NCBI RefSeq assembly: GCF_002946355.1 | Contig: NZ_PKOZ01000002.1 | Location: 124,001 to 188,000, forward strand | Reading direction: 5' to 3' | From: Pradoshia eiseniae | GTDB taxonomy: Bacteria; Bacillota; Bacilli; Bacillales; Pradoshiaceae | DNA length: 64,000 nt | Shown: in pieces, positions 47,373-58,693 of the stretch | Layout of the letters: every line of letters begins with the position of its first letter | Position numbering within the stretch: position 1 is the stretch's first letter | The notes under the pieces: model-generated | Seen by the model: the letters and a program-made list of their open reading frames with translations, nothing else | What the model was told of the DNA's origin: nothing | Databases searched by the model: none | Made by a program: the position numbers and the translations under genes

Positions 47373-47817
47373 GTCACTGCATGTCATGGAAATTACCTTA
47401 TCAAAAACAGTATTCCCCTTCTCCTCGATATATGGGTTCAATGATATTTGAAGATAATGATGGCATGTTAACAAAACATCCCCCTTAGACCGCGAATGAA
47501 TAATTAAAAATGATTATGTTAAATCAACTCTTCCTGAGAACCATATGGTTCGGATTCGAAGTCTATTCCTTCATCTACTCATTAGTCGAGTTTGCTTATT
47601 CGGCTTAGGAAACCTAAGTATTGACCCTGTTGTCCATCAAGATTGCCTTTTCCTTTCTTTAGGGGGTGTCGGCCTAAATCTGTCTGACCAAAGTAACGAT
47701 CATCATCATCAGATGCTCATTCAACACCATGTTATGGAAGAGTACATGGAGGAAGCTAATCGACTCCTCATATTGAAGTAAGGGGGAACCCGTCGTTAGG
47801 AATTTTCATAAATAAAA
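47373..47817. other. intergenic stretch without a supported gene
   Basis: Between the palindromic element and the ywjG terminator. A plus-strand frame of 78 codons at 47545-47781 has no ribosome binding site and no recognisable family; its C-terminal third is His/Gln/Glu-rich. It could be a remnant, but I do not call it a gene. Confidence 0.4.
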
Positions 47818-47856
47818 ATAGACACGAATATCTGCCAAAAGGGCATTCGTGTCTAT
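47818..47856 (-). terminator. intrinsic terminator of ywjG
   Basis: A perfect 12-bp stem (47818-47829 and 47845-47856) with a 15-nt loop and A-rich left flank, which is the T tract on the minus strand. Confidence 0.8.
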
Positions 47857-47878
47857 CCTATCTTACATATTTCTCGTT

Positions 47879-48424
47879 TTATTCTTCCTCATATTCCCGC
47901 AATATTTCATCCACGGCCATGATGATGCCCTGATAGGCAAAAAGCGCAGCGGCGAGTGTAGGAATTCCGCTTCTTGTCCCGTCTTCGTTTGGCACAAGTC
48001 CTCGTGCCGCCTTGATATCGACATGCACATCAGCGATTTCAGCTAAGTTTGGCTTGCCTTCTTCCTCTGGCTTGATGCCTTGAGAGACAGCGACAAAGGG
48101 GACGTGCTGGCCGCGCAGGGATTCTGCGAGGGCGACGGCTTCTTTTTCAGTTGCGGAGCGGGCGAAGATAATGGCGCGGTCGCGTTGCTGGGCTTGAACC
48201 ATGTATTGTCCGCTGTATAGTTTTTTCAGACCCTTCAATGGTTCAGGGCCATTGATTGCCTGGGAGACGATTCCTTCCATCTCCTTAAAACCGTGGATGT
48301 AGACTTGCCCTTTTGCCGTTAAGGCCTGGGCTAAAAGGCGCGCAGCGTCCTCGATGCTTTCTTGTTCTTCTTGCTCAATTTTTTTATATACACCTGTTAA
48401 TTGTGTCAGGAATACTTTTAACAA
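47879..48424 (-). CDS. ywjG: DUF2529 family protein YwjG
   Basis: A 181-residue soluble protein. The N-terminal half (EDAARLLAQALTAKGQVYIHGFKEMEG) and RAIIFARSATEKEAVALAESL suggest a SIS-like sugar-isomerase fold. Recognised as YwjG by its place between pyrG and spo0F and by length. Function unknown. It starts with TTG at 48424 after GGAGCTGAGAG; no nearby in-frame ATG fits. Transcribed opposite to its neighbours. Confidence 0.85.
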   Translation of the reverse strand: MLKVFLTQLTGVYKKIEQEEQESIEDAARLLAQALTAKGQVYIHGFKEMEGIVSQAINGPEPLKGLKKLYSGQYMVQAQQRDRAIIFARSATEKEAVALAESLRGQHVPFVAVSQGIKPEEEGKPNLAEIADVHVDIKAARGLVPNEDGTRSGIPTLAAALFAYQGIIMAVDEILREYEEE

Positions 48425-48647
48425 TATCTCTCAGCTCCTGTCAAAAAATTTAAAGGGAAAGTTCCTATATCTAGTAGATACAGTATGCGAATCTCATGAA
48501 CTTGTCAAAGCTTTCATGATAGATTAGGGAAAAGGTATTATTTTTATTATCCAATTTATGGTTACGGAAGGTATTTTCGACTTCGGAAGAGAAGATATAA
48601 ATGATAGATGTTTTATAGGTTAACGGTGTAGAAGGAGCTGGGAGAGT

Positions 48648-49028
48648 ATGAACGATAAAAAGATTCTAATCGTGGATGATCAGTTCGGAATCAGGATACT
48701 GTTAAACGAAGTATTACAGCAGGAAGGCTATCAAACTTTTATGGCTGCAAACGGGGAGCAGGCACTCGTTCTCCAGAAACAAGAGGATCCTGATCTTGTT
48801 CTGCTTGATATGAAGATACCGGGTATGGATGGCATTGAGATTTTGAAGAGAATGAAGCAAGCGGATAAGGATATTCGCGTTTTAATTATGACGGCTTATG
48901 GAGAGCTTGATATGATTGAAGAGGCACTTAGTCTGGGAGCTTTGACCCATTTTGCTAAGCCATTTGATATTGATGATATCCGAAAGGCTGTCAAGAAACA
49001 CCTTTTGGTGGCAAATTTCGATAGTTAA
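48648..49028 (+). CDS. spo0F: sporulation phosphorelay response regulator Spo0F
   Basis: A 126-residue receiver domain without output domain, which accepts phosphate from sporulation kinases and passes it to Spo0B. The phosphorylated Asp is at position 54 (LLDMK), the acidic pair at 10-11 (VDD), Thr 82 region [10 protein letters not shown], and the conserved Lys at 104 (FAKPFD). Position before fbaA as in B. subtilis. The 220-nt upstream region contains TTCGACT (48576-48582), close to a Spo0A box in reverse, but I cannot fix a sigma-H promoter with confidence. GGAGCTGGGAG precedes the ATG. Confidence 0.96.
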   Translation: MNDKKILIVDDQFGIRILLNEVLQQEGYQTFMAANGEQALVLQKQEDPDLVLLDMKIPGMDGIEILKRMKQADKDIRVLIMTAYGELDMIEEALSLGALTHFAKPFDIDDIRKAVKKHLLVANFDS

Positions 49029-49048
49029 AAGGAAATAAATCATGAATA

Positions 49049-49078
49049 TTGATACTTTATTCACAATTTTGGTATGCT
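49049..49078 (+). promoter_or_regulatory. candidate promoter of fbaA
   Basis: TTGATA (49049-49054), 18-bp spacer, TATGCT (49073-49078), about 110 nt before the fbaA start. Confidence 0.4.
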
Positions 49079-49196
49079 ATATATGACTTCTTTTCTGATG
49101 TCCTTTTTCAGATAAGGAATACATATTGACCCATTTGGGAAAATGATAAGGGTGACTTCTTTAAGTGCTCTTATTATTAAACAAGGAGGAAAAAAC

Positions 49197-50054
49197 ATGC
49201 CTTTAGTTTCAATGACAGAAATGCTCAACAAAGCATTGGAAGGTAAATATGCAGTTGGACAGTTTAACATCAACAACCTAGAGTGGACTCAAGCTATTCT
49301 AGCAGCTGCAGAAGAAGAAAAATCACCAGTTATCCTTGGTGTATCTGAAGGTGCTGCTCGCCATATGGGCGGTTTCAAAACCGTTGTTATGATGGTTAAA
49401 GGTCTTTTAGAAGACATGAACATTACGGTTCCTGTTGCGATTCACCTTGATCATGGTTCTTCTTACGATAAATGTAAAGCGGCGATTGATGCAGGTTTCA
49501 CATCTGTTATGATTGATGCTTCTCATCATCCATTTGAGGAAAACATTGAAACAACAAAGAAAGTTGTTGAATATGCTCACGCTAATGGAGTTTCTGTTGA
49601 GGCAGAGCTTGGAACAGTCGGCGGACAAGAAGATGACGTTGTTGCTGACGGTGTAATCTATGCTGATCCGCAAGAATGTAAAGAGCTTGTTGAGAAAACA
49701 GGCATCGATTGCCTAGCTCCAGCGCTTGGTTCTGTACACGGACCATACAAGGGTGAGCCAAACCTTGGATTTGCCGAAATGGAGGAAATCAAAAACCTTA
49801 CGAATATGCCATTAGTATTACACGGAGGTACTGGCATTCCTGTAGCGGACATCCAAAAATCTATCTCTTTAGGGACATCTAAAATCAACGTTAATACTGA
49901 GAACCAAATCGCTTTTGCGAAGCGTGTTCGCGAAGTGCTTGACGCTGACAAAGAAGTCTATGATCCACGGAAATTTATCGGACCGGGACGCGAAGCGATT
50001 AAAGAAACGGTTATTGGGAAAATCCGTGAGTTCGGTTCAAACGGAAAAGCTTAA
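49197..50054 (+). CDS. fbaA: class II fructose-bisphosphate aldolase
   Basis: A 285-residue zinc-dependent aldolase for glycolysis and gluconeogenesis. Zinc and catalytic motifs: HLDHGSSYD (about residues 82-90), [22 protein letters not shown], and LHGGTGIP with the third His. The start [10 protein letters not shown] at 49197 has AAGGAGG upstream; the frame is open from 49143. Codon use is highly biased, as expected for a strongly expressed gene. Ends at a good terminator. Confidence 0.97.
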   Translation: MPLVSMTEMLNKALEGKYAVGQFNINNLEWTQAILAAAEEEKSPVILGVSEGAARHMGGFKTVVMMVKGLLEDMNITVPVAIHLDHGSSYDKCKAAIDAGFTSVMIDASHHPFEENIETTKKVVEYAHANGVSVEAELGTVGGQEDDVVADGVIYADPQECKELVEKTGIDCLAPALGSVHGPYKGEPNLGFAEMEEIKNLTNMPLVLHGGTGIPVADIQKSISLGTSKINVNTENQIAFAKRVREVLDADKEVYDPRKFIGPGREAIKETVIGKIREFGSNGKA

Positions 50055-50071
50055 TTATCTCTTATTTGAAT

Positions 50072-50111
50072 GAGATGTCTTCTACTTTAGGGATGAAGAC
50101 ATCTCTTTTTT
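50072..50111 (+). terminator. intrinsic terminator of fbaA
   Basis: A perfect 11-bp stem (50072-50082 and 50095-50105) with a 12-nt loop and a T run. Confidence 0.88.
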
Positions 50112-50218
50112 AATGTAGTATAAAATTGGGTAAGATTTAATAGAATTATTTGCTCTTATGGGGGCAAGAGTGCCACAATATAGGAAGAATAAAACACAGA
50201 TTACAGGAGGAATAAAAG

Positions 50219-50866
50219 ATGAAATTTTTTATCGATACAGCTAATTTAGATGAAATCAAAGAAGCACATGCGTTGGGCGTACTTTCTGGCGTAACAACAA
50301 ACCCATCATTAGTGGCGAAAGAAAAAGGTGTATCCTTCCATGATCGCCTCCGTGAGATTACTGCGCTCGTACCTGGCTCTGTCAGTGCAGAGGTTATCTC
50401 TCTTGAAGCGGAAGAAATGATCCGTGAAGGAAAAGAGCTTGCGAAAATTGCGCCGAATATTACCGTAAAGATTCCAATGACGCCGGATGGGCTGAAAGCA
50501 GTACGCGCGTTGACTGATGAAGGCATCAAAACAAATGTAACCCTCATCTTTAATGCTAATCAGGCTCTCTTAGCGGCAAGAGCAGGGGCAACCTATGTAT
50601 CTCCGTTTATCGGAAGACTTGATGATATTGGCCAAAATGGGTTGGACTTAATTGCTGAAATTGCAGAAATCTTCGCTATCCATGATATTGATTCTGAAAT
50701 CATCGCAGCGAGCATTCGTCATCCGCAGCACGTGACACAAGCAGCATTGCGCGGTGCGCATATTGCGACTATTCCGTATAAGGTCATCCTGCAATTATGC
50801 AAGCATCCGTTAACTGACAAGGGAATTGAAGCCTTCTTGAAGGATTGGGAAAGCATCGGGTCCTAA
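50219..50866 (+). CDS. tal: transaldolase (small TalC/FSA-like type)
   Basis: A 215-residue class I aldolase of the short transaldolase family. The Schiff-base Lys is at residue 84 in [19 protein letters not shown] at 25-32 is the family start; [11 protein letters not shown] and ASIRHPQHV follow. In B. subtilis YwjH is a true transaldolase of the pentose phosphate pathway. ACAGGAGG precedes the ATG. Lies in the fbaA-tal-murA2-glpX cluster. Confidence 0.95.
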   Translation: MKFFIDTANLDEIKEAHALGVLSGVTTNPSLVAKEKGVSFHDRLREITALVPGSVSAEVISLEAEEMIREGKELAKIAPNITVKIPMTPDGLKAVRALTDEGIKTNVTLIFNANQALLAARAGATYVSPFIGRLDDIGQNGLDLIAEIAEIFAIHDIDSEIIAASIRHPQHVTQAALRGAHIATIPYKVILQLCKHPLTDKGIEAFLKDWESIGS

Positions 50867-51019
50867 TAATTTCCAAAAGTAGTACATTATTCATGGGAAT
50901 ATGTGTAAAATAGTAAGATGGAAAGTTTTTTGTCTGGAAGTTATGAATAAAGGGATACCTTATTCTCGCCGATCACAGATGGGTTGTGAGAACATCATGT
51001 GGCGCTGAAGGGAGTAATT

Positions 51020-52306
51020 ATGGAAAAGCTGAAAATAGCAGGTGGTTACCCGTTAAAAGGGGAAGTTCGTATAAGCGGTGCCAAGAATAGCGCGGTAGCT
51101 TTAATTCCGGCGACTATCTTGGCCGGCTCCTCTGTTACGATTGAAGGATTGCCTGAGATCTCTGATGTAGAAATGCTTAAAGGATTGCTTGAGGAGATTG
51201 GCGGGAAGGTGACGCTTGAGAATAATGAAATGACCGTCGATCCTTCTCAGATGGTCCCAATGCCATTGCCAAACGGACGAGTGAAGCAGCTGCGTGCTTC
51301 CTATTATTTGATGGGTGCGATGCTCGGCAAATTCAAGAAAGCCGTCATTGGGCTCCCAGGTGGCTGCTACCTTGGGCCGCGCCCAATTGACCAGCATATT
51401 AAAGGATTTGAAGCATTGGGTGCACAGGTGACGAATGAGCAGGGCGCTATTTACCTGCGTGCTGATGAACTTCGCGGTGCACGTATTTATCTGGATGTCG
51501 TCAGTGTAGGGGCGACCATCAATATTATGCTTGCAGCCGTATTGGCAAAGGGAAAGACCATTATTGAGAATGCCGCTAAAGAGCCGGAAATTATCGATGT
51601 GGCAACCCTTTTAACCAATATGGGCGCTCGTATCAAGGGGGCTGGAACCGATGTGATTCGCATCGAGGGGGTAGAGGAACTGCACGGCTGCCGTCATACC
51701 ATCATTCCAGACCGAATCGAGGCAGGCACCTACATGATTATTGCGGCTGCGGCTGGGGAAGGAATCCTTATTGACAATGTCATTCCTCAGCACCTTGAGT
51801 CCCTGATTGCTAAATTGAGGGAGATGGGCGTCGTCGTTGAAGAAAGGGATGATCAGATCTACATCCCGAAAACAGATAAATTAAAGGCAGTTGATATAAA
51901 GACACTGGTTTATCCAGGTTTTCCGACTGACCTCCAGCAGCCGTTCACTACTCTTTTGACAAAGGCAGAAGGCTCGGCAATTGTAACGGACACGATTTAT
52001 GGAGCTCGTTTTAAGCATATTGATGAATTGCGGAGAATGAATGCAAGCATTAAGGTAGAGGGACGTTCAGCTATCGTGAATGGACCGGTTCAATTGACGG
52101 GTGCCAGAGTTAAAGCGAGTGACCTGCGCGCAGGGGCCGCCTTAATCGCAGCAGGGCTTTTGGCAGAAGGCGTGACAGAGATAACAGGTGTAGAACATAT
52201 TGACCGTGGCTATAGTTTTATCGTGGACAAGCTGTCTGGTCTTGGAGCAACGATTTGGAGAGAAGAGTTAACCGAAAGAGAGATTGAGCAGCTGGAGAAT
52301 TCATAA
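51020..52306 (+). CDS. murA2: UDP-N-acetylglucosamine 1-carboxyvinyltransferase 2
   Basis: A 428-residue MurA-type enzyme that transfers enolpyruvate to UDP-GlcNAc, the first committed step of peptidoglycan synthesis. Conserved parts: RISGAKNSA with Lys22-Asn23, the fosfomycin-binding Cys at about 116 ([11 protein letters not shown]), and DRIEAGTYM. Its place between tal and glpX is that of MurAB (MurZ), the second paralogue in Bacillus. ATG 51020 has GAAGGGAG; the frame is open from 50999 (GTG). Confidence 0.94.
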   Translation: MEKLKIAGGYPLKGEVRISGAKNSAVALIPATILAGSSVTIEGLPEISDVEMLKGLLEEIGGKVTLENNEMTVDPSQMVPMPLPNGRVKQLRASYYLMGAMLGKFKKAVIGLPGGCYLGPRPIDQHIKGFEALGAQVTNEQGAIYLRADELRGARIYLDVVSVGATINIMLAAVLAKGKTIIENAAKEPEIIDVATLLTNMGARIKGAGTDVIRIEGVEELHGCRHTIIPDRIEAGTYMIIAAAAGEGILIDNVIPQHLESLIAKLREMGVVVEERDDQIYIPKTDKLKAVDIKTLVYPGFPTDLQQPFTTLLTKAEGSAIVTDTIYGARFKHIDELRRMNASIKVEGRSAIVNGPVQLTGARVKASDLRAGAALIAAGLLAEGVTEITGVEHIDRGYSFIVDKLSGLGATIWREELTEREIEQLENS

Positions 52307-52331
52307 GCCAAAAAGAAGCGGGGGTTGCAGG

Positions 52332-53300
52332 ATGGAAAGAAGTTTATCAATGGAGTTGGTTAGGGTAACCGAGGCAGCAGCATTGGCCTCTGCAAGATGG
52401 ATGGGGCGCGGTAAGAAGGATGAGGCGGATGATGCCGCAACAAGCGCCATGCGGGACGTTTTTGATACAGTTCCTATGAAGGGCACGGTTGTGATTGGGG
52501 AAGGTGAGATGGATGAAGCCCCAATGCTCTATATTGGCGAGAAATTAGGAACGGGATATGGACAGCGTGTAGACGTGGCCGTTGACCCGCTCGAAGGAAC
52601 AAATATCGTCGCCTCAGGAGGCTGGAATGCCCTGGCCGTACTTGCGGTTGCAGATCACGGCAATTTGCTGCATGCCCCTGATATGTATATGGACAAGATT
52701 GCTGTCGGTCCCGAAGCAGTCGGAAGCATTGACATTAATGCACCAATCATTGATAATCTGAAAGCGGTTGCCAAGGCTAAGAATAAAGACATAGAAGACA
52801 TCGTGGCAACCGTGCTGAACCGCAAACGCCATGAAGAAATCATTTATCAGCTGAGAGAAGCGGGTGCCCGTATTAAGCTCATCAATGATGGAGATGTAGC
52901 CGGAGCCATCAACACAGCCTTTGATGACACGGGTGTGGACATTCTATTTGGTTCCGGGGGAGCTCCGGAGGGTGTGCTTGCCGCTGTTGCCCTTAAATGT
53001 CTCGGAGGAGAAATTCAAGGCAAGCTCATCCCGCAGAGCGAAGCAGAACAAGAACGCTGCTTGAATATGGGCATTGACGTCAATAAGATTCTCCTCATGG
53101 AGGACCTTGTTCGCGGAGAAGATGCTATTTTCGCCGCTACTGGCGTGACAGACGGAGAGCTGCTCAAAGGTGTTCAATTTAAAAGCAATAATTATGGTCT
53201 CACACATTCAGTCGTTATGAGAGCAAAGTCAGGAACAGTGCGTTTCATCGAAGGAAAACACAGCTTGAAGAAAAAACCAAATCTGGTCATTAAATCGTAA
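52332..53300 (+). CDS. glpX: class II fructose-1,6-bisphosphatase GlpX
   Basis: A 322-residue GlpX-type FBPase for gluconeogenesis. The lithium-sensitive phosphatase motifs are visible: [19 protein letters not shown] and [29 protein letters not shown]-like sequence around the ATG at 52332; an in-frame start at 52284 overlaps murA2. It is the last gene of the cluster and ends at a terminator. Confidence 0.95.
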   Translation: MERSLSMELVRVTEAAALASARWMGRGKKDEADDAATSAMRDVFDTVPMKGTVVIGEGEMDEAPMLYIGEKLGTGYGQRVDVAVDPLEGTNIVASGGWNALAVLAVADHGNLLHAPDMYMDKIAVGPEAVGSIDINAPIIDNLKAVAKAKNKDIEDIVATVLNRKRHEEIIYQLREAGARIKLINDGDVAGAINTAFDDTGVDILFGSGGAPEGVLAAVALKCLGGEIQGKLIPQSEAEQERCLNMGIDVNKILLMEDLVRGEDAIFAATGVTDGELLKGVQFKSNNYGLTHSVVMRAKSGTVRFIEGKHSLKKKPNLVIKS

Positions 53301-53315
53301 TTTGGTGCATTGAAA

Positions 53316-53358
53316 CAAATCCTCCAGATAAATAAGCTGGAGGATTTGTTATAATTTT
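53316..53358 (+). terminator. intrinsic terminator of glpX
   Basis: A perfect 13-bp stem (53316-53328 and 53338-53350) with a 9-nt loop, then T-rich sequence. Confidence 0.88.
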
Positions 53359-53424
53359 TAAAAAATTGTGTTATATTATGAATATTGCGGTAGTTGTGTT
53401 GATTTCATAAGTGAACTCTAAAAG

Positions 53425-53453
53425 TTGAAGTATGCATGAAAACCGAGTACAAT
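53425..53453 (+). promoter_or_regulatory. candidate promoter of rho
   Basis: TTGAAG (53425-53430), 17-bp spacer, TACAAT (53448-53453); transcription would start near 53460, leaving a leader of about 167 nt. Confidence 0.6.
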
Positions 53454-53459
53454 AAAATA

Positions 53460-53626
53460 TGTTTGATTCGTATGAAGGTCGTTAACTCTTAACGGTATAC
53501 CCATTACCACAACTGCTTCTATTATCTTCTGATTCTTTTCTTCTTGAATTCCTATCCAAGTATCATTAATCATTCACTAGTTCAACCAAAAAAATATAAC
53601 TTATTAATTTAAAGTGTGGTGTCATA
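53460..53626 (+). promoter_or_regulatory. C/U-rich, G-poor rho leader
   Basis: From about 53500 to 53595 the leader is rich in C and T and almost free of G, with many YC steps, resembling a Rho utilisation site. rho autoregulation through its leader is known in B. subtilis. Confidence 0.55.
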
Positions 53627-54907
53627 ATGGAATTAACTATTTCTGATTTAGAAAATTTAAAACTGAAAGAACTATATGAACAAGCGAAGAAATATAAAGT
53701 ATCCTATTACAGCAAGCTAACGAAAAAGGAGCTTATTTTTGCCATTCTGAAGGCGCAAGCGGAGCGGGACGGCTATTTATTTATGGAGGGCGTTCTTGAA
53801 ATCATTCCTTCTGAAGGATTCGGCTTCCTTCGTCCAATCAATTATTCACCAAGCAGTGAGGATATCTATATTTCCGCATCCCAAATTCGTCGTTTCGATC
53901 TGCGAAATGGGGACAAGGTATCCGGAAAGGTACGCCCGCCTAAGGAGAATGAACGATATTACGGATTGCTTCATGTGGAAGCGGTTAATGGCGATAATCC
54001 GGAATCTGCGAAGGAGCGTGTCCATTTCCCTGCGCTTACGCCGCTATACCCGGATCGTCAGGTCATTCTTGAAACAACCCCGCGTAATATGTCCACTCGT
54101 GTGATGGACATCATCGCTCCTGTCGGCTTCGGCCAGAGGGGATTGATTGTCGCTCCTCCTAAAGCTGGTAAAACGATGCTCTTAAAGGAGATCGCTAATG
54201 CGATTACGACGAATCATCCGGAGGCAGAATTAATCGTGCTTTTGATTGATGAACGTCCGGAAGAGGTAACCGATATTGAGCGTTCTGTACAAGGTGATGT
54301 CGTCAGCTCTACCTTTGATGAGGTGCCAGAAAACCATATCAAAGTTGCTGAGCTTGTACTGGAGAGAGCGATGCGCCTCGTTGAGCATAAGCGTGACGTT
54401 ATTATCCTCATGGATAGTATCACGCGATTGGCAAGAGCCTATAACCTGGTTATTCCGCCAAGCGGAAGGACACTTTCCGGCGGGATTGACCCGGCAGCCT
54501 TCCACCGTCCGAAGCGATTCTTCGGGGCAGCCCGTAATATTGAAGAAGGCGGCAGCTTGACCATCCTTGCAACGGCACTTGTGGATACAGGTTCACGTAT
54601 GGATGACGTCATTTATGAGGAATTCAAAGGAACAGGCAATATGGAGCTGCACCTTGATCGTTCCCTTGCGGAGAGAAGGATCTTCCCGGCCATCGACATT
54701 CGCCGCTCCGGCACACGGAAAGAAGAGCTCATCATTCCGAAGGATCATTTGGAGAAGCTTTGGGCAATTCGCAAAACGATGTCCGATATGCCAGATTTTG
54801 CCGAGCGCTTGCTGCGTAAATTGAAGCAGACTAAGACCAACCAAGAGTTTTTTGACTATCTTGATGATGAAATGAAGAAGTCAACGAATACAAAGAGAAT
54901 CCTCTAA
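53627..54907 (+). CDS. rho: transcription termination factor Rho
   Basis: A 426-residue hexameric RNA helicase. The N-terminal helical and cold-shock RNA-binding domains occupy residues 1-125 ([21 protein letters not shown]). Walker A is [12 protein letters not shown] near residue 175; Walker [17 protein letters not shown] near 265; the Q-loop and R-loop [18 protein letters not shown] follow. Length is the same as the B. subtilis protein. Its ribosome binding site is weak (GTGTGGTG), consistent with tight regulation. Confidence 0.97.
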   Translation: MELTISDLENLKLKELYEQAKKYKVSYYSKLTKKELIFAILKAQAERDGYLFMEGVLEIIPSEGFGFLRPINYSPSSEDIYISASQIRRFDLRNGDKVSGKVRPPKENERYYGLLHVEAVNGDNPESAKERVHFPALTPLYPDRQVILETTPRNMSTRVMDIIAPVGFGQRGLIVAPPKAGKTMLLKEIANAITTNHPEAELIVLLIDERPEEVTDIERSVQGDVVSSTFDEVPENHIKVAELVLERAMRLVEHKRDVIILMDSITRLARAYNLVIPPSGRTLSGGIDPAAFHRPKRFFGAARNIEEGGSLTILATALVDTGSRMDDVIYEEFKGTGNMELHLDRSLAERRIFPAIDIRRSGTRKEELIIPKDHLEKLWAIRKTMSDMPDFAERLLRKLKQTKTNQEFFDYLDDEMKKSTNTKRIL

Positions 54908-54925
54908 AGAAAAAGATTCGATTTG

Positions 54926-54954
54926 TTGATTTATAAATGTATGTCTGTTATACT
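54926..54954 (+). promoter_or_regulatory. candidate promoter of rpmE
   Basis: TTGATT (54926-54931), 17-bp spacer, TATACT (54949-54954), giving a leader of about 70 nt with a small hairpin GTGTG-CTT-CACAT. Confidence 0.55.
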
Positions 54955-54995
54955 ATTTTAAGTGTGCTTCACATAAGTGGATGTACACCTTATAA

Positions 54996-55247
<252 letters not shown>

Positions 55248-55266
55248 TAATAATGATTTTACTAGG

Positions 55267-55301
55267 AACAGGCAGCGGGTAAGCCGCTTGCCTGTTTTTT
55301 A
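55267..55301 (+). terminator. intrinsic terminator of rpmE
   Basis: A 12-bp stem (55267-55278 with 55284-55295, one G-T pair) followed by T residues. Confidence 0.85.
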
Positions 55302-55466
55302 TTCGGCCAATTTTTGTTATAAAGAAAAGTTATTTTGCGCCGAGAGAAATTAAGCAAGATATGCAATTATACATTCTTATGGATTTTTAATCATGATATA
55401 ATAAGCACTAGTGGTAAGCATAATTCTTATGATCAAGTATGAATGAACGAAGGGAGACACCATCGC

Positions 55467-56087
55467 ATGTACGAAATGAAACAAACGGGCTGGATGGAAT
55501 TAATTTGTGGCAGCATGTTTTCCGGCAAATCTGAAGAATTGATTCGAAGAGTGAGGAGAGCGGTATTTGCCAAGCAATCCATCGCAGTATTCAAACCCGC
55601 TATTGATAATCGTTACAGTGAGGAGGCGGTCGTTTCCCACAATGGATCATCTGTTATAGCGAAGTCCATTACACATTCATCTAAAATCTTTGAGCATATT
55701 GATATGGATACAGATTTGATTGCCATTGATGAGGTGCAATTCTTTGATGAAGAGATTGTTGAGGTCGCCCAGCACTTGGCTGATAGCGGATATCGTGTCA
55801 TTTTGGCCGGTCTTGACCAAGATTTCAGAGGGGAGCCGTTTGGTCCGATGCCTCAATTGATGTGTCATGCGGAACAAGTGACCAAGCTCCAGGCTGTCTG
55901 CTCAGTATGCGGATCACCAGCCAGCCGTACGCAGCGTCTAATTGATGAGAAGCCGGCGGGATATGAGGATCCAGTCATCTTGGTTGGCGCATCGGAATCC
56001 TATGAGCCTAGGTGCCGACACCACCATGAAGTGCCTGGCAAGAGAGAGATTGTGTCAGCTCCGCTTGATGGCGGCATACTTGAATAA
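55467..56087 (+). CDS. tdk: thymidine kinase
   Basis: A 206-residue type II thymidine kinase. The P-loop is [11 protein letters not shown] (15-25); the Walker B-like DEVQFF is near 92; the lasso loop carries a zinc site with CSVCG (about 145) and CRHHH (about 183). Salvages thymidine to dTMP. ATG 55467 has GAAGGGAGA and gives [15 protein letters not shown], like the B. subtilis protein MYIMKQSGW; the longer frame from 55443 is not supported. Confidence 0.96.
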   Translation: MYEMKQTGWMELICGSMFSGKSEELIRRVRRAVFAKQSIAVFKPAIDNRYSEEAVVSHNGSSVIAKSITHSSKIFEHIDMDTDLIAIDEVQFFDEEIVEVAQHLADSGYRVILAGLDQDFRGEPFGPMPQLMCHAEQVTKLQAVCSVCGSPASRTQRLIDEKPAGYEDPVILVGASESYEPRCRHHHEVPGKREIVSAPLDGGILE

Positions 56088-56097
56088 CCCCTTAGGA

Positions 56098-56126
56098 AAC
56101 ACCTTCATGAAGAGGGTGTTTTTTTA
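56098..56126 (+). terminator. intrinsic terminator of tdk
   Basis: A 9-bp stem with one G-T pair (56098-56106 and 56112-56120) and seven T residues. Confidence 0.85.
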
Positions 56127-56243
56127 GTGGGTGCTGGAAGTGAATTTTCTTATTTGCTGCCTTGTGTGTTACAATAGATAATTGAATTGAGACGGCGGAT
56201 TAATGCGCCGATGCAGATAAAACCTGTTGATGAGGTGAATAGA

Positions 56244-57317
56244 TTGATCGATCGATTACAAGCGGTTGAAGACCGATATGAAAGATTAAATGAATTATTG
56301 AGTGATCCGGATATCGTCAATAACACGACTAAGCTCCGTGAATATTCCAAGGAGCAATCCGATATCCAGGATACGGTATTTGCTTATAGAGAATACAAAG
56401 AAGTACGCTCTCAGCTTCAAGACGCGAAGGCGATGCTTGAAGAGAAGCTTGACGCGGATATGCGCGAGATGGTGAAGGAGGAAGTGGACGAGCTTAGCGG
56501 CCAAATGACCGAGCTTGAGGAAAAGCTTCGCATTCTTCTCATTCCGAAGGACCCGAATGATGATAAGAACGTTATCATGGAAATCCGCGGCGCAGCCGGC
56601 GGGGATGAAGCAGCACTGTTTGCGGGCAGTCTTTATCGTATGTACAGCCGCTATGCAGAGGCACAGGGCTGGAAGATTGAAGTCATGGACTCCAACCCGA
56701 CGGGCTTAGGCGGTTATAAAGAGATTATTTTCATGATCAATGGTAATGGCGCCTACTCGAAGATGAAATTCGAAAATGGGGCACACCGCGTGCAGCGTGT
56801 TCCTGAGACCGAGTCGGGCGGACGGATTCATACATCCACGGCAACAGTGGCCTGCCTGCCGGAAGCGGAAGAGGTAGAAGTAGAGGTTCATGATAAGGAT
56901 ATCCGTGTGGATACGTTCGCATCCAGCGGTCCTGGCGGACAAAGCGTTAATACGACGATGTCAGCAGTGCGTCTGACCCATATGCCTACAGGGATCGTTG
57001 TATCCTGCCAGGATGAGAAGTCCCAAATCAAGAATAAAGAAAAAGCAATGAAGGTTCTTCGTGCCCGTATTTATGATAAATTCCAGCAAGAGGCACAGGC
57101 CGAATACGATAAAACACGTAAAAGCGCGGTTGGTACAGGGGATCGCTCTGAGCGGATTCGCACATATAATTTCCCGCAAAACCGTGTAACAGACCACCGC
57201 ATTGGTCTCACAATTCAAAAGCTCGACCAAATCATGGAAGGCAAGCTTGATGAAGTCATTGATGCACTTATCATGGCTGACCAAGCAAGCCGCCTTGAGA
57301 ATGCGGAGCAGGAATGA
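56244..57317 (+). CDS. prfA: peptide chain release factor 1
   Basis: A 357-residue RF1 that reads UAA and UAG. The codon-recognition PxT motif is PET in [16 protein letters not shown]; the peptidyl-tRNA hydrolysis GGQ motif is [10 protein letters not shown]. The TTG at 56244 is the likely start: GAGGTGA lies 5 nt before it and the product then begins [12 protein letters not shown], like the family. In-frame upstream starts at 56187 and GTG 56235 add unconserved residues. Overlaps prmC by 4 nt (ATGA). Confidence 0.96.
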   Translation: MIDRLQAVEDRYERLNELLSDPDIVNNTTKLREYSKEQSDIQDTVFAYREYKEVRSQLQDAKAMLEEKLDADMREMVKEEVDELSGQMTELEEKLRILLIPKDPNDDKNVIMEIRGAAGGDEAALFAGSLYRMYSRYAEAQGWKIEVMDSNPTGLGGYKEIIFMINGNGAYSKMKFENGAHRVQRVPETESGGRIHTSTATVACLPEAEEVEVEVHDKDIRVDTFASSGPGGQSVNTTMSAVRLTHMPTGIVVSCQDEKSQIKNKEKAMKVLRARIYDKFQQEAQAEYDKTRKSAVGTGDRSERIRTYNFPQNRVTDHRIGLTIQKLDQIMEGKLDEVIDALIMADQASRLENAEQE

Positions 57318-58177
57318 TGAAGATATATGAAGCTCTGAAATGGGCTTCTTCTTTTTTACGGGAAAAAGGAAGGGATGAAAACGCCGGCGAATGGCTTTTA
57401 ATGGCACAGCTTGGGAACACAAGAGCCCAGTTGCTTGCCGCTATGCAGGAGGAGCTGCCGGCTGAAGTGCTTGAACAATTCCAGGAGTCTGTGCGAAAGC
57501 ATGGTGTAGACGCCGTGCCTATCCAGCATATCATCGGCTCTGAGGAGTTTTATGGCCGAACCTTTGCGGTAAACGGTGACTGTCTTATCCCTCGCCCGGA
57601 AACTGAAGAACTCATCTACCATGCGATTGAAAAACAGAAGGACCTATTCTCTGCAGAACAGACACTGACGCTTGCCGATATTGGGACTGGAAGCGGCATC
57701 ATCGCCGTCACGATGGCTTGTGAGCTTCCTGGGCTTTCTGTACTTGCTGTGGATTTATCAGATAGAGCGCTTGAAGTCGCCAAAAGGAATGCGGCAGCTC
57801 ACGGGGCAGAGATTCGATTCATGCAGGGAAATCTTCTCGACCCGCTGATCGATGCAGGGCAGAAGGTGGATATCCTCCTCTCAAACCCTCCTTATATCCC
57901 GGAGAGTGACCGAGAATGGATGTCTGAGGTCGTAACCGATCATGAACCATCGATGGCCCTTTTTGCTGGTGAGGACGGACTGGATTGCTATCGTGAGCTT
58001 GCGGCCAATATGTCTAAGGTGCTGGGTCTCCCGGCATTAGTTGGCTTTGAGGTTGGGGCAGGACAGGCTGAGAGCGTGGCAGCCCTGATTAAGTCCTCCA
58101 TTCCTGGAGCGGAAACAGACATTGTCTTTGACATTAATGGCAAGGACCGGATGGTATTTGCTGTAATAAAAGAATAG
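57314..58177 (+). CDS. prmC: release factor glutamine methyltransferase PrmC
   Basis: A 287-residue SAM-dependent methyltransferase that modifies the Gln of the GGQ motif of release factors. SAM-binding motif [15 protein letters not shown] at about residue 122 and the substrate-binding NPPYIPE at about 194. Translationally coupled to its substrate gene prfA through an ATGA overlap. Convergent with the DUF2500 gene. Confidence 0.95.
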   Translation: MMKIYEALKWASSFLREKGRDENAGEWLLMAQLGNTRAQLLAAMQEELPAEVLEQFQESVRKHGVDAVPIQHIIGSEEFYGRTFAVNGDCLIPRPETEELIYHAIEKQKDLFSAEQTLTLADIGTGSGIIAVTMACELPGLSVLAVDLSDRALEVAKRNAAAHGAEIRFMQGNLLDPLIDAGQKVDILLSNPPYIPESDREWMSEVVTDHEPSMALFAGEDGLDCYRELAANMSKVLGLPALVGFEVGAGQAESVAALIKSSIPGAETDIVFDINGKDRMVFAVIKE

Positions 58178-58202
58178 AGAGGAGGCTTTATGCCATCCTC
58201 TC
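58177..58202. other. hairpin at the prmC / DUF2500 gene junction
   Basis: GAGAGGAGGC (58177-58186) pairs with GCCATCCTCTC (58192-58202) with one bulge. No T run, so it is a weak terminator at best; it overlaps the DUF2500 stop codon. Confidence 0.45.
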
Positions 58203-58565
58203 AAACCCTAAATAGCGGGTACCTTGGAATTGAAGGGTCCCAACGTCTCCCTCGGCAATCGTACCAAATTCTTTTCCGCTTAAACCAAACTCCATTCGGT
58301 CCCCGCTTTCCACCTCAAATGTGGCGTAATACCACGTGCTCTCAGAACGCGTATCGGTTCGTTTCGTGACCACCTTTGCGAGGACTGAAAGCCTTGCTTG
58401 GTCATTGTTCCGTTTCCATTGAATAAGCCCTGAGATGATGGTGTAGGCAATGAAGCTGATAACGATGATGAATATTAGTGCGATAAAAATAAAAATGGGT
58501 GCCCCTGTGTCAAAAGCAAAGCTGTCAAAAAAGCCTGGCTCCTCTTCAAAGATAACGTCTTCCAC
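58188..58565 (-). CDS. DUF2500 domain membrane protein
   Basis: A 125-residue protein with one membrane helix (about residues 23-47) and a C-terminal DUF2500 domain (KVVTKRTDTR...YYATFEVESGDRMEFGLSGKEFGTIAEGDVGTLQFQGTRYLGFER pattern), a small beta-rich fold. The domain faces the cytoplasm or the outside depending on topology; the acidic N-terminus and basic KWKR-like residues after the helix suggest a cytoplasmic domain. Function unknown. AAGGAGGGAAG site upstream. Lies between prmC and spoIIR, convergent with prmC. Confidence 0.82.
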   Translation of the reverse strand: MEDVIFEEEPGFFDSFAFDTGAPIFIFIALIFIIVISFIAYTIISGLIQWKRNNDQARLSVLAKVVTKRTDTRSESTWYYATFEVESGDRMEFGLSGKEFGTIAEGDVGTLQFQGTRYLGFERMA

Positions 58566-58693
58566 TGTTCTTCCCTCCTTTCTCGAAAATCATATAGGAA
58601 ATAAATGACAATCGCAACAAAAATTAGATAATGATAGTTTAAGATAGAGAAATACTGTCCACACTGTTGATAAGTGAAAGGACGGTGCTTTTG

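Noticed and set aside
47545-47781. 78-codon frame between pyrG and ywjG
   Set aside because: No ribosome binding site, no recognisable family, and composition like non-coding flank. Kept only as part of the intergenic description.
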